Assembly: GCA_032209605.1 (NCBI GenBank)
Contig: JASFXZ010000032.1
Span: forward strand, 7,441,722 to 7,505,721
Direction of reading: 5' to 3'
From: Mactromeris polynyma
Lineage: Eukaryota > Mollusca > Bivalvia > Venerida > Mactridae
DNA length: 64,000 nucleotides
In this document: positions 12,540 to 23,859 of the stretch, piece after piece
Layout: each line of letters opens with the position of its first letter
Numbering within the stretch: the stretch's first letter is position 1
The notes under the pieces: model-generated
The model's input: the letters and a program-made list of their open reading frames with translations, nothing else
The model's database searches: none
Told to the model about the DNA's origin: nothing
Position numbers and translations under genes: made by a program

Positions 12540-12637
12540 TGTTTATTTATTATAGTGACACCCCTATTTAAAGGGCCAGCCATTTCTGACTTATGAGACA
12601 CCTACTTTCTGAGCACATTTACTTCCACATTCCTATC
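12540..12637 (-). repeat. Tail of family G SINE, minus strand
   Basis: Reverse complement of AATGGCTGGCCCTTTAAATA and GGGGTGTCACTATAATAA, the 3' tail of the SINEs at 24788 and 56632. Confidence 0.8.
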
Positions 12638-12829
12638 ATGTTATGATTGCTGGTCACTTCAGATCCAAAATGGATTTCGGTAAATTCACAGAAATTCAGT
12701 GGATTTCGGTAAGGTTACGTACGCTTTACCGAAAGCTTAACGAATCCGCGTCAATGTCACAAACGTTGTTCGGTTGAAGAGACATTGCCTTGGTGGTTAA
12801 CGTAAGATTTGATTGGTTTACACAACACT
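12638..12829 (+). repeat. 190-bp dispersed repeat F, copy 1
   Basis: Matches 17159-17347 in opposite orientation: ATTGCTGGTCACT, GAAATTCAGTGGATTTCGGT, ACAAACGTTGTTCGGT and GTAAGATTTGATTGGTTTAC appear in the same order. Type unknown. Confidence 0.8.
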
Positions 12830-13140
12830 GATATACAAATAGCAAAACCATGTTAGTACGGCTGCGCCGAAAAATACCGATAGCCTTGATCCACTCTCGT
12901 CCCTTGTAATATATACTTAATATAAATTTAAAATATCACAATTTTTTTGTCTTGCGAAATGTTTTCTTTATCGTCAATTTATTGCATTTTGAAACTCATT
13001 GTATAATAAAATACCTGTTTATTGTAATTAGATACAGCATACATACTGCACAAACTTGAAATAGTAACATTTAAAGTCCTTTTCTTTTATTCCTATATAA
13101 ATCCTGAAAATTTAAGAAAATCTTTATTGTGCGTTTCTAA

Positions 13141-13220
13141 ATCGATGGTTCAGTGCAAGACTATCGTAACTACTTTATAAATACATAGGAGTTACGATAG
13201 TCTTGCGTTGCACCCTCGAT
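13141..13220. repeat. Hairpin-forming inverted repeat
   Basis: Perfect 17-bp arms GCAAGACTATCGTAACT (13155-13171) and complement (13190-13206) around an 18-nt loop, extended by weaker pairing to ATCGA/TCGAT. Either a tiny MITE or an RNA hairpin; no known microRNA recognised. Confidence 0.7.
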
Positions 13221-13871
13221 TAATGTACTGAGTATATAAGGTCATGCTGATATCTTTGTGAAAGACGAACTAGGCTGGTAAATCGTGAGAAATTTCTAAA
13301 AATATTGTGTATACGATACTTTAATAACAATCATAAAATTCTACATTTAGAAACAGATTGTACCCCAATCTAACAAATTTAGCATATTAAGATCTGGGAT
13401 CTGAAATTAGCGGAATTATGGCGGCAATTGTGGGTAAATTATATATTATTTTATCCTAAAAGTAGATTAAAATAGCGTTGTGTTGTCAGAGAAATTGTTA
13501 GTTGTCTTTTTTATGTCCCAGTGGAGAATATACTTACATGAACCCATATTTTGCGACTTAGCTTAGACTGAGCGTAGATGGAATCATACAATAATGTGGA
13601 TACAACCAAAGTTACTCATTAAACACAACAATAACGTCGCGAAACGTAACCATGGTAACTTCACGGACATAAAAATGAACGTTTTTATTGGGTTAAAGCC
13701 TTTTTTCAACACTCTTTTCAGTTTATTATTATGGCGGCCATTTGAGCTGACCAGTTTTCCTGGAATTAATTATTAATCAGTACTAACTTGTCCTACCATA
13801 AGCAGCTGACGACTTTCCCACTTGAATTAGAGGTGGAAGAAAAATGACCGTATAGTCAAATTCCACGGAAT

Positions 13872-13962
13872 GATATAACCCGGTCCGCCCGGGAATAGTA
13901 CCCGGACCTTCCCGGTGAGAGCCCAGCGCTCTACTCACTGAGCTAATCGGGCGAACGAAAGC
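13872..13962 (-). repeat. tRNA-Glu-like SINE head or pseudogene, minus strand
   Basis: Minus strand reads GATTAGCTCAGTGAGTAGAG (good D-arm/A-box) and an anticodon-type loop GCTCTCA. The acceptor stem does not pair and the T-arm is altered (GGGTACTATTCCC), so it is not a working tRNA gene. Confidence 0.6.
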
Positions 13963-14239
13963 GAAACAGGACTATCTGCTTTCTTTACTTATATACAGAT
14001 AGACTAGTTTCGCTTTGACCACTGAAAATACCACGTGGTTTCGGTGAGGTTGTAATGTTAACCGCTTTGGATTTGTTGTTTCTGAATTGGTACAGATATT
14101 TCCCCAGGCAGTTAAATGACGCCTCAAGTCCCTGATAATCTTCATTCTGTAGTGACATGATGCAATACAAGTGGAAGTCATCTGTACAGTAAACATTTGA
14201 AGCATTTATATCTTTCCGTTAAATCTGTGTCCCCTTCGT

Positions 14240-14515
14240 AGAGGATCTGTGGTCCAGTGGTAACGCGCTAGACTAACAATCCAGGGGTCGCAGGTTCGAT
14301 CCGCGCTCCACCACTAACAGTACTTACCATCTTTCGGATGAGACTTTGAAAAACGAGGTCCCTTGTACGATGGTTTACATCAGGCACGTAAAAGAACCAG
14401 GGTGCTTCTGGAACTGGGGCATCTTCTATATCATGCACTATCCTACAAATATTAATAATGACTAACATGCTACCTGAGGAGTCGCCCATATGGGAAACCG
14501 GTGGCGACAATAAAT
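14240..14515 (+). repeat. tRNA-derived SINE, nearly full length
   Basis: Head TGTGGTCCAGTGGTAACGCG and B-box GCAGGTTCGATCC, then TTTCGGATGAGACTTTG and GCACGTAAAAGAACCAGGGT, a body well known from invertebrate SINEs. The minus-strand frame over it is not a gene. Confidence 0.75.
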
Positions 14516-15840
14516 AAACGCAAATACACACTGTGTCACATTCGGTAAGGATTGGTTTCGACACAAACAAGCTTGAATCATTACATTTCGGCATGGCGTT
14601 GTCTAGGTCCCTCACAGGTGGTTAGGCTCTAAGTAAGTGTACATGACAATATTGTTGTAACGGACATGATAATTGTTTCGAACTTGTTAAAACAGGTTTC
14701 AGTATTATTTCGTTGGACCCCCTCCGGGAAAGTGATAATTTGGGAATGGTTCAACAAATAATAGAATCGCGTTGTCATACAAAAGAATCTCATTTTCATA
14801 ATTGCACGATATTTTAATGTGACCAACACGAACAAGAATATCACAATTGTGTTCAAATTCCTGTCCAATTTTGGTTATTTCTACTGTACCTTTCTGGTGT
14901 AATTAAACTAACCATATACAGTGTACGCACATTTCAAATATGCGTTGGTACTTTTATTGGTTATGATAAATAAACTGGTCAAAAGTGCAAACCCGTTAGT
15001 ACTAGTTGTCAATGTTTCTAAAAATAATACATTTTCTGTCGATATTGCAACATTTATTAATCAAATTAAAGGAACCATCGATATAATAGCAACGTAAACC
15101 AGTCCAAATCACAGTCAGCGTTTCAATGTCACTATGTCATAATGATCTGAATATTTTCAAAATACAAATTGGCGGGTTATCTCTTTAGACCAGTAAATAA
15201 TTGGTTCGAAACCAATTAAGATAAATACATATACATAATACACACAGAACAGCTAATCGCTGATCAACAACATATTAATATACCTGAATTGACAATATAA
15301 GCTCTAGCTTTCGTTATAAGCTAATTATCTCCGAAGTTAATATAAATTACATGATATTATGTACAATTGTAATTGCACAGTTATTATTGCATTCATAAAA
15401 TTCCTTTGAAGATTGAACACTTGAACTGAATAACCCTTCGATAGGGTGTAAATAGATATATCATGTTCTACAAGTTGATAACGATGCTAAGTATATAAAT
15501 TGTTCTATTATTCAAAGAGACGAAAATTGCGATTGTGAGTATTCCATGAGATGAGTCCATGTCTTACAATGAACCTCAAGTTACTCTGCTGTTCGCAGGC
15601 GCCTATTGCAGTCTAGCCTCCGGGTCTCGATTCGAATCTTGAAATGCAGACTAGAGAACGAACACGTGTTAAGATTCGAGTTGTGCAACATAGTTTGAGA
15701 TTCGAATTTTGAAATTATATTTATTTTTCACATCGACTGCGACACAAGTTCTGAGATCTAATATGATCTGAATGTCAGGTGTCCATCACCGCTGATTCAT
15801 GTAGGAAATCGCTTGTGAAGCCAACTGACAGACGTAAATA
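14516..15840. other. Unassigned AT-rich stretch
   Basis: No element recognised except a weak tRNA-like B-box (CTCGATTCGAATC) near 15628. Nothing recognised either in 13221-13871 or 16068-16880. Confidence 0.4.
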
Positions 15841-16067
15841 CGTAAAATACTGCTGAAAACGACGTAAAATACTGCTGAAAACGTCGCAAAATACTCCTGA
15901 AAACGGCGTAAAATACTGCTGAAAACGACGTAAAATACTGCTGAAAACGGCGTAAAATACTGCTGAAAACGACGTAAAATACTGCTGAAAACGACGTAAA
16001 ATACTGCTGAAAACGTCGCAAAATACTCCTGAAAACGGCGTAAAACACTGCTGAAAACGGCGTAAAA
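15841..16067. repeat. 22-bp minisatellite, about 10 copies
   Basis: Unit CGTAAAATACTGCTGAAAAC plus GA/GT/GG. Variants recur in order (GA, GT, GG), hinting at a higher-order unit. Two minus-strand frames stay open over it only because the unit lacks stops. Confidence 0.95.
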
Positions 16068-16880
16068 TTCCACTTCATCACGCCAAACAAGAGATTCTCC
16101 GTAGGTGCCATATATCACGGGGTTTGGAATAGAGCGTAGGCGTGCATAAGCTATAAATGTTCTTTAGATAGAAGAACGAAATTCTGTTTACCAGCGATAA
16201 CTGCCGTCCAATTCTGATTTGTTTTGCTGATAAATGTCTAACAGTATTATCGTTTGTTGTAGGAACTAGGTTCTAGATACGATCTACTCCTCCGTCAACA
16301 TTCTATTCTAATCGTGTATGATACCTCCCTATCTGCTATGTTCAAATTATACCCCATCAATCTTATACACTTCAACGATTCCGCCAATGATTCCATCTTA
16401 AAGTGATAAAATTTATAATCAATATGGTTATATATTTGAATAATATGAATTTCGCTTTCTGAGATCAATCTAGTACATATGAACTTTGAGTAGGAAGTAG
16501 AGTCGCAGAAATGTTCTGTGAAGACGCAATTTTCGGGTTGTAAATCCATACATTAAAAGTTCAATGGCAATTCCACATATTGTTTATATTATATACATAT
16601 TTTGAGATACACAGACAGCTTTCCCCTTTATACTTTGCTTCCTCAAAAATACACATCTATATTTACTCTATAAGTACATTTAAAAACGCACAATGTTTTA
16701 CCAACCATACTTCTTCAAAATTCATTTTATTACATTTGAAACTTATACTTGTCGATTGTCATCGAAATACATGTTGCGTACATATGCACTAATATCGCGT
16801 CAAGTTCTTTTCTTGCATCCTAAAAGTCAGTCAGTGAAAACATAAAATTGCCCACACTGAGCGTTATTAAATGTACTAAG

Positions 16881-17160
16881 TATATTTGCTATTGCTCCAA
16901 GCAATAGAACGACGTGCATATATTTGCTATTGCTCCAAGCAATAGAACGACGTGTATATATTTGCTATTGTTCCATGCAATAGAACGACATGTATATATT
17001 TGCTATTGCTCCAAGCAATAGAACGACATGTATATATTTGCTATTGTTCCATGCAATAGAACGACGTGTATATATTTTCTATTGCTCCAAGCAATACAAC
17101 GACATGTATATATTTGCTATTGCTCCATGCAATAGAACGACGTGTATATATTTGCTATTG
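16881..17160. repeat. 38-bp minisatellite with an internal hairpin, about 7 copies
   Basis: Each unit has TTTGCTATTGCTCCAAGCAA then TAGAACGACGTG. CTATTGCT and AGCAATAG form a perfect 8-bp stem with a 3-base loop; the change in ATTGTTCCATGC units is a variant of the loop region. Confidence 0.95.
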
Positions 17161-17347
17161 TTGTGTAAACTAATCAAATCTTACGTTTACCACTAAACCG
17201 ACTTCTCTTTTACCGAACAACGTTTGTAACCTTGACGCGGAATGGTTAACCGTTCGATAAGGGGTACGTTAAAATACCGAAATCCACTGAATTTCGGTGA
17301 ATTTACCGAAATCAAGTTTGAATCTGGAGTGACCAGCAATCGTAACA
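17159..17347 (-). repeat. 190-bp dispersed repeat F, copy 2
   Basis: Inverted relative to the copy at 12638-12829, with clear similarity over its whole length. Begins exactly where the 38-bp array stops. Confidence 0.8.
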
Positions 17348-17774
17348 TCTCGGCATTTTTTTTTATGTTGCACAACAAATCTTAACCTTCAAATTGCACC
17401 CGGGCCATCTTTTTTCAAGATATATTTAGTTTTACAATTTTCTTTTAATAGAGTCGTGTAAATGTCTTCAAGGTTCGCAAATATGCGGATTGGATGGCAA
17501 CGCTGTGCCTCCATAGATGTCAGTACCTTAGAAATACATGCGGGACAGGCGTTCCATAGTTTGTCAGTGTCTGGGACGGAGAGAACTGCCACTGTTCATC
17601 ATTGATATATCTAGCTATTTATTTGATTTATTTATTTATCAATTTGATTCATTTGAATTATTTGATTTGCTTGTTGAATGTACAAAACATGTTTGCTTCT
17701 TAGTAATATGTAATATAATCTTATCAATGATCTCATGTGTTTATTTAAAACTTTCTTTTTTAAAGTCAAAATAC

Positions 17775-17868
17775 TAGGGATGTCAACGAATGCCAATTTT
17801 GGTATTCGAATATTCGGTCAACCTTCCGAACGAATATTCGAATATCCGAATTTTCGTTGACATCCCTA
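17775..17868. mobile_element. 94-bp hAT-type MITE with perfect 8-bp target duplication
   Basis: TIRs TAGGGATGTCAACGAA and exact complement; flanked on both sides by CAAAATAC (17767-17774 and 17869-17876). Eight-base duplications and TAGGG ends fit hAT. The interior is also palindromic (ATTCGAATATTCG). Confidence 0.92.
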
Positions 17869-18407
17869 CAAAATACACTTTATTTTAGTAGTCGTATGCA
17901 TATATATGATTTTACCTTTGTCGGTCACTTGTCTTAAGTGTTAATACATGTTGTATACTAGTAGTTTGCTGTCATGTGACAGATATATTACCTTATGTAT
18001 GTCCCATTGCTATGTTTATATGTAGTACAGTACTATGTTCCCATTTCGTATAGATTATTATATGTTTTATTATTGTCATTATGTAGTCGGTCAATATCTA
18101 TTCATTGCTAATGTTATAAAATGTTTGTATCAATGCCGACCTATAATAAAAAATGTGTATCTTGAATCTTGTCAGTTGAGTACCCTTACAAGGTGAAAAA
18201 GTGGGATACGTATGTTCTTTAACTTACGCTTCACCACTACATGGTAGTTCTCCTTCAAGGGCGCATTTTATCTAGGTCTTATGTTACAGAAATTCCTCTG
18301 TCATTCAATAAGACATAAGCGTTATTTTCACTCTATTCCTGTGCCAAAAAATAATAAATGGATATTTGTACTGAATAAATGGGAACTTCAGTGCGTTTGT
18401 CTCCGTA

Positions 18408-18598
18408 TACATTAAAACCTCGTTTAAAGACCATGTCATTAATAAGACTACCTCAAAATTAAGAACACAATTTTCAAGTCCATTTTCACTATTTTGCTCT
18501 TTATTCAACCTCAATATTAATACCACCTCAATGATAAGACCAATAATCAGAGCTTTCAAGAGTCCCAATGGAGGTCGCATTATTGAGGTTTTACTGCA
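18408..18598. mobile_element. Pogo-like MITE, family A
   Basis: TACATTAAAACCTCGTTTAA to GAGGTTTTACTGCA; consensus internal boxes, slightly diverged ends. Confidence 0.85.
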
Positions 18599-18624
18599 GT
18601 TCCTAATTATACTTATGTCTCCTT

Positions 18625-19250
18625 GTTTCCCCCACACAGAGGGGTGCGGGGACTTATTATGCTGTGATGTCCGTCCGTCCGTCGGGATGTCACAAAGTTT
18701 GTCTGCGCTTGCTCTCCTAAACCAGTGTTTAGATTATCGGTACCAAGCCTAGTTGAAATATCATCAGCATTTTATGGTCGGATTAAATTGACAGAGTTAT
18801 GGCCCTTTTGTGATGACAAATTTGGCGATGTCCCTGCTTTTCATGTATATTATCTGACCTTTTAAATAAGTATAATTAAAAAAACACTCATGATGTGTGC
18901 GTCATAATATATGTCACATTAACTGGGGGCGTCGGAAGGGGGGGGGGGGCGGGCGACATGTTTTTTTTTGTCCAAAACTAATCTCAAAGTTGGAGGGCAT
19001 AAAGTGTCACCGCTGTCTATCCGTCCGTCCGTGCGAACAAATTGTGTTTGATCAATAACTCTTGAAATGATGGATGGATTCCATTTATATTAGGCAAAAA
19101 AAAGCATTAAAAATACAAGTCAAATTCAATTTCGGTTACAATCAACCAATATTTGAGAAGTTATGGTCCTTCTAAATTGGTCTTGGTCAATAATGCTTGG
19201 AAAAAAAACAATAACGGGGGCATCCGTGTCCTATAGACACGTCTAGTTAC
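18625..19250. repeat. Mollusc-type dispersed repeat fragments
   Basis: Two pieces with TCCGTCCGTCCGT runs, AGTTATGGCCCTT and the closing phrase GGGGGCATCCGTGTCCTATA. That last phrase recurs near 45510 (GGGGCATCTGTGTCTTACGG). Includes a G-run at about 18940. Family not known to me; the style is common in bivalve genomes. Confidence 0.5.
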
Positions 19251-19325
19251 ACAACGTGTTACAACACTGGTTTATTGACGTAATCATAGCACTGAGCATC
19301 CTACAGATTGTTGGTGATATTTGTA

Positions 19326-19436
19326 AAACTAGGTCAGCTGTAGGAGTAAATAGATGCATACAACTAGGTCAGCTGTAGGAGTAAATAGATGCATACAACC
19401 GGTCAGCTGTAGGAGTAAATAGATGCATACAACCGG
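19326..19436. repeat. 34/35-bp tandem repeat, 3 copies
   Basis: GGTCAGCTGTAGGAGTAAAT plus AGATGCATACAAC three times. Confidence 0.95.
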
Positions 19437-19615
19437 GAAATGCAATAATCGTGACAATTACAATGCAATGTAATAACAAATAATCGGCGAATCATGCAGA
19501 CACTGTCCTATTAAAAGCCTATTTGGATCTATTTCGTAAGTATTTCAAATACTTGGCTCATTTACTTCAAATCACCGTTCAGAGTTCAGATGTGTGATAA
19601 TGTAAGGAGTGCATG

Positions 19616-20002
19616 CAGTGCCACCTCTCTAGAGTGGCCCTCTCTTCACACGGTAAACATATACAACCCATTTAACCTCTCTAGAGCAAAAACCTCACAA
19701 GAACAGACAACACTAGCGTAAAGTGGCCCTCTCTTGGGAAACAACCTCTCCTCAGCAATATTATCAATTTTCCATGGTAAACATATACAACCAATTTAAC
19801 CTCTCTAGAGCAAACACCTCACAAGAACAGACAACACTAGCGTAAAGTGGTCCTCTCTTGGGCAACAACCTCTCCTCAACAACATTATCAATTTCACACG
19901 GTAAACATATACAACCAATTTGACCTCTCTAGAGCAAACACCTCACAAGAATAGCCGAAACTTGCATGTCCGAAAGGGTGTCTCTCTTAGGTGGCGACAC
20001 TG
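19616..20002. mobile_element. Pogo-like element (family H) with internal 124-bp tandem repeats
   Basis: Ends CAGTGCCACCTCTCTAG and GGTGGCGACACTG are rough inverted repeats. Inside, a 124-bp unit starting GGTAAACATATACAACC repeats at 19652, 19776 and 19900. The word CCTCTCTAGAGCAA is shared with the element at 61028. Confidence 0.65.
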
Positions 20003-20394
20003 TGGTTTGAATTTAGCGACAAATTGGCTGTGACTATACAGTAAGACAGTGAATCTTACAAAATCGGGGTCAAAATGTCGTAAAAAGGACATTACTTTAA
20101 ATTTCAAATTAATTCTTAAAACAAGTGACCATTTTGACTGAATCACATTTGTCACTATAGCATCGCCGTTCTTATAAGATGATTTTTAATATTAACTTCC
20201 TTTCTTGAACATTTGATAGCACGCTGCCGCGCTATCGCGATGTCACTTATAGGTTTCCATACTATTTATAACGAAACCCATTGTTTTAAACTGTTTCTTT
20301 GTCTTATGTCATTATTTGGCGTGTTGTGTAGTGTAGAATCGTTTGTACAGTCATCGTCGTGTATATTAAACGCTTACAACATCCCCTTGCAACA

Positions 20395-20590
20395 GAAGAG
20401 GGGAGATGCCTAATGGTCTATCCTAGGAATACAAGGCCGTGCTAACGCCTGATCCGGGGTCAAGGATTCGAATTCCGCCACGAGTAAGATTCAAAGCAAG
20501 GTTCTTCCGCGGTCTTCACACTTCGCGAGTAGAGTCATCGAGAGTGGTTAAAATAAGTTGTAAGATCTTGTTTCATAATCGAAATAGTAT
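20395..20590 (+). repeat. tRNA-derived SINE
   Basis: B-box-like AAGGATTCGAATTCC, tail ATCGAGAGTGG then TAAGTTGTAAGATCTTGTTT. The tail matches the SINE at 60030-60215. Confidence 0.65.
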
Positions 20591-21236
20591 GAATAAGTGT
20601 TTAAATTTGCCTAAATTTCTAAATTAAACTTAACAGAGTCATCAATTCAAACCTCCAGTCAAGACCTTCTCCTCAAATGAACCGCATAATGGTAGGCGTA
20701 TCCCCGGACAAAACGGAATTATTGTTTATATTCGTAACTGATTATCTTTTCTTTCGTTCGTTCGTCTATCAACTGCTGCATCAACAATGAATCGGCATGC
20801 GAAACGGCACGCAAAACCCATCAAGACGTCTTTAGGGGAAACTACAAGGCTATTCTGAAACAATTTTGTGTAAAAACCAGGTTTTGTGTGTCTGAAACTT
20901 TAGTACGCAATCGGTGTAAACACATTTTAGCGTAAATCAAGCCACGTTGATTGATCTTGCAGACGCTTTAAACATACTGTCGGCAGTGAACAGAACTTAA
21001 GTTTACAGCAACATGAATGAATGCGTGAAAAGCTACATTCTAACGGGGTGATTATTTGGAGATATATATCCAATTTTAAGCAACCAATTTGTTTTGTAGT
21101 GTGTAAAACTGATTTCCAAAAAAGACGCCAATACGCTTTCCAAGGTCTTACTCCAATTTTATGTTTGCGTCTTGAGTCCCTGTTCCCTATGTAATTGTTT
21201 AAATATCCCAGGTTTGTGGGCCCTCACAAACATTAT

Positions 21237-21405
21237 AAAGGGGTGTTTTGTGTGTTTAGGGATAGAGCTCCGATTTCCCAAGCTGGCAATCGTGGGTTCG
21301 AGTCCCGCCATGATGCAAAGTTCGTCCATGGTCTTGTCAAGCCCTGAATTAGTCGCGGGATTTGGTCAGAGATCCATCAAACTCTCATCGAGAATAATGA
21401 ATATA
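21237..21405 (+). repeat. tRNA-derived SINE
   Basis: TAGGGATAGAGCTCCGA head, B-box GTGGGTTCGAGTCCCG, body TCGTCCATGGTCTTGTCAAG and CTCATCGAGAATAATG. Confidence 0.65.
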
Positions 21406-22708
21406 ATAAATGATAAAACTAGTTTCACAACTATAAAATAAGTTTAAACTAAACATAGGCGCCGGTTTACTAAAACATTAGATCAAGAATAAAAGAAAAC
21501 ATAATACATAGTCATTCATCATTACTAAGGCCTTCCATATACAATGATCCGTATACTGGCTCAGTATTAAAACATCCGTCGATCTTCATACGAATATAAC
21601 TCGGTAAAAACAAATGCACTGACGAATCAAGGGAACTATCAGATAAAATAAAGGGGTGTCGAGGGGTCTCCATTGCAACAAACTTTAAGATTTGAAGTAT
21701 ACAAGTTATACGATTATGAGCACTGACATTAGCGTGGATATCGAGTGGTCAACGGTGCAACAGACAGGATTTGAAACAATCATTACCAACGCGAAGATCT
21801 GTACCGTAGGTATAGAGTAAAAACAAGATCCTCTTAAATCAAGCACTGGAATTTTCAATCATCAAAACAACATAACCGAGTACTCGTAGGTTGTCGCTTC
21901 CGGTGTATTACTACGCATGCGCACAATATCTTCCACGCGACATTTGTATATTTTAAGTGTTAATGTTGATTCGGCTATGTCTGTGGAACCCACTAAAATA
22001 GACAAATGTGCAATAAACAACAGTTGAGGATTTGTATTCGGTTTGGCTCATACATTTTCTGAATATATATCGCTTCAATATTTACTGTATTGCTTGTGAA
22101 AATGTTACCAGAATGCACAACGAACGTTCCAGAAAACGGGTTTTTTCCGGTGTATCATGCCCTTATCCCCCTAGCTAGATTGTTTGCATACACATTCTAC
22201 CAGCTCTGACTACGCCCCTGGAAGCGAGGGTGTCAAAATATGTGGTGCAACGGCTCCCGTTAATTCTTTTTCCACAATAAAACCAACAGCGGAACATAAT
22301 GGTAGAATTAAGCCTATTTTGCATTGATGTTTAGCTTAATTCGTCCAAATGTCAAAACAAATCCGCTTATTGGTTATTTCGGTTTATTGGTACATTTTAT
22401 TACGAAATATTCAATAAACACAGAAAATACCATAATTATTACCGTGAAAACCCCTGCAAAATGCATTTCGCGCGCGATATGGGGCACATAACTGGAGCTA
22501 AGCCCCCATTAAGCAAATAGTTTTAATTTTAATGCGTATCATGGGTCTGCACAGAAATAAAAATTGTAGCTAGCAATTTGTAGTGGTTTTTGCCATAACT
22601 CACATTCTGTAACAAGCTTTGCGTTGTTTTCATTACAAGATTAACGAGCAGCGAAAGCTCTAGAATTTGAACTTGTTAATAACAGTAAAACCTGTCAGAT
22701 TTGGAAGA
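21406..22708. other. Unassigned stretch
   Basis: Non-coding as far as I can see; contains a short GC-rich patch (GCATTTCGCGCGCGATATGG near 22462). Nothing recognised in 20600-21236 or 23860-24787. Confidence 0.4.
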
Positions 22709-23628
22709 GTAATCGTTCCTGACTAATGTTCCTGCAGTAATCGTTCCTGACTAATGTTTCTGCAGTAATCGTTCCTGACTAATGTTCCTGCAGTAATCGT
22801 TCCTGGCTAATGTTTCTGCAGTAATCGTTCCTGACTAATGTTCCTGCAGTTATCGTTCCTGACTAATGTTCCTGCAGTTATCGTTCCTGACTAATGTTCC
22901 TGCAGTTATCGTTCCTGACTAATGTTCCTGCAGTAATCGTTCCTGACTAATGTTCCTGCAGTTATCGTTCCTGACTAATGTTCCTGCAGTAATCGTTCCT
23001 GACTAATGTTCCTGCAGTTATCGTTCCTGACTAAAGTTCCTGCAGTAATCGTTCCTGACTAATGTTCCTGCAGTTATCGTTCCTGACTAATGTTCCTGCA
23101 GTAATCGTTCCTGACTAAAGTTCCTGCAGTAATCGTTCCTGACTAATGTTCCTGCAGTTATCGTTCCTGACTAATGTTCCTGCAGTAATCGTTCCTGACT
23201 AATGTTCCTGCAGTTATCGTTCCTGACTAATGTTCCTGCAGTAATCGTTCCTGACTAATGTTCCTGCAGTAATCGTTCCTGACTAATGTTTCTGCAGTTA
23301 TTGTTCCTGACTAATATTTCTGCACTTATCGTTCCTGACTAATGATACTGCAGTTATTGTTTCTGACTAATGTTTCTGCACTTATCGTTCCTGACTAATG
23401 TTCCAGCACTTATCGTTCCTGACTAATGTTTCTGCAGTTATCGTTCCTGAATTATGTTTCTGCAGTTATCGTTCCTGACCAATGATACTGCAGTTATCGT
23501 TCCTGACTAATGATTCTGCAGTTGTCGTTCCTGACTAATGTTTCTGCAGTTATCGTTCCTGACCAATGATACTGCAGTTATCGTTCCTGACTAATATTTC
23601 TGCAGTTATCGTTCCTGACTAATGTTTC
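22709..23628. repeat. 28-bp minisatellite, about 33 copies
   Basis: Unit GTAATCGTTCCTGACTAATG plus TTCCTGCA. Nearly every unit has CTGCAG, so PstI would cut it into a ladder. The left two thirds are almost identical, the right third is diverged. AACAGTAAAACCTG just before it (22682) resembles a family A MITE end. Confidence 0.97.
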
Positions 23629-23686
23629 GATCCAGAATTAAAGGAAATGTGGGTCTGCGATCAGCGACATTTTGATATAAACAATG

Positions 23687-23859
23687 TACAGTAAAACATC
23701 ACCTAAAGACCACCTCAGTAATAAGACCACCGCAAAATTAAGAACACAAGTCAATTCTCACTGTTTTGCTCTTTAGTCAACTTCAATATGACTACCACCT
23801 CGAGAAGAAGACCGGTTTTCAAATGTCCCAGGTGGTCTTATTTATGAGGTTTTACTGTA
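23687..23859. mobile_element. Pogo-like MITE, family A
   Basis: TACAGTAAAACATCACCTAA to ATGAGGTTTTACTGTA, 173 bp, TA at both ends. Confidence 0.9.

Noticed and set aside
13872..13962. Functional tRNA-Glu gene
   Set aside because: The D-arm is good, but the acceptor stem does not pair and the T-loop is altered; best seen as a SINE head or pseudogene. The other B-box-like sites (3770, 12412, 14290, 21295, 25515, 60078, 60658) also lack complete cloverleafs.
14268..14615. 115-codon minus-strand frame
   Set aside because: Lies over a SINE on the + strand.
15786..16118. Minus-strand frames of 110 and 104 codons
   Set aside because: Produced by the 22-bp satellite lacking stops; 22-residue periodicity.
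16881..17160. CRISPR-like array of palindromic repeats
   Set aside because: Units are contiguous with no unique spacers, in a eukaryotic genome; it is a satellite.
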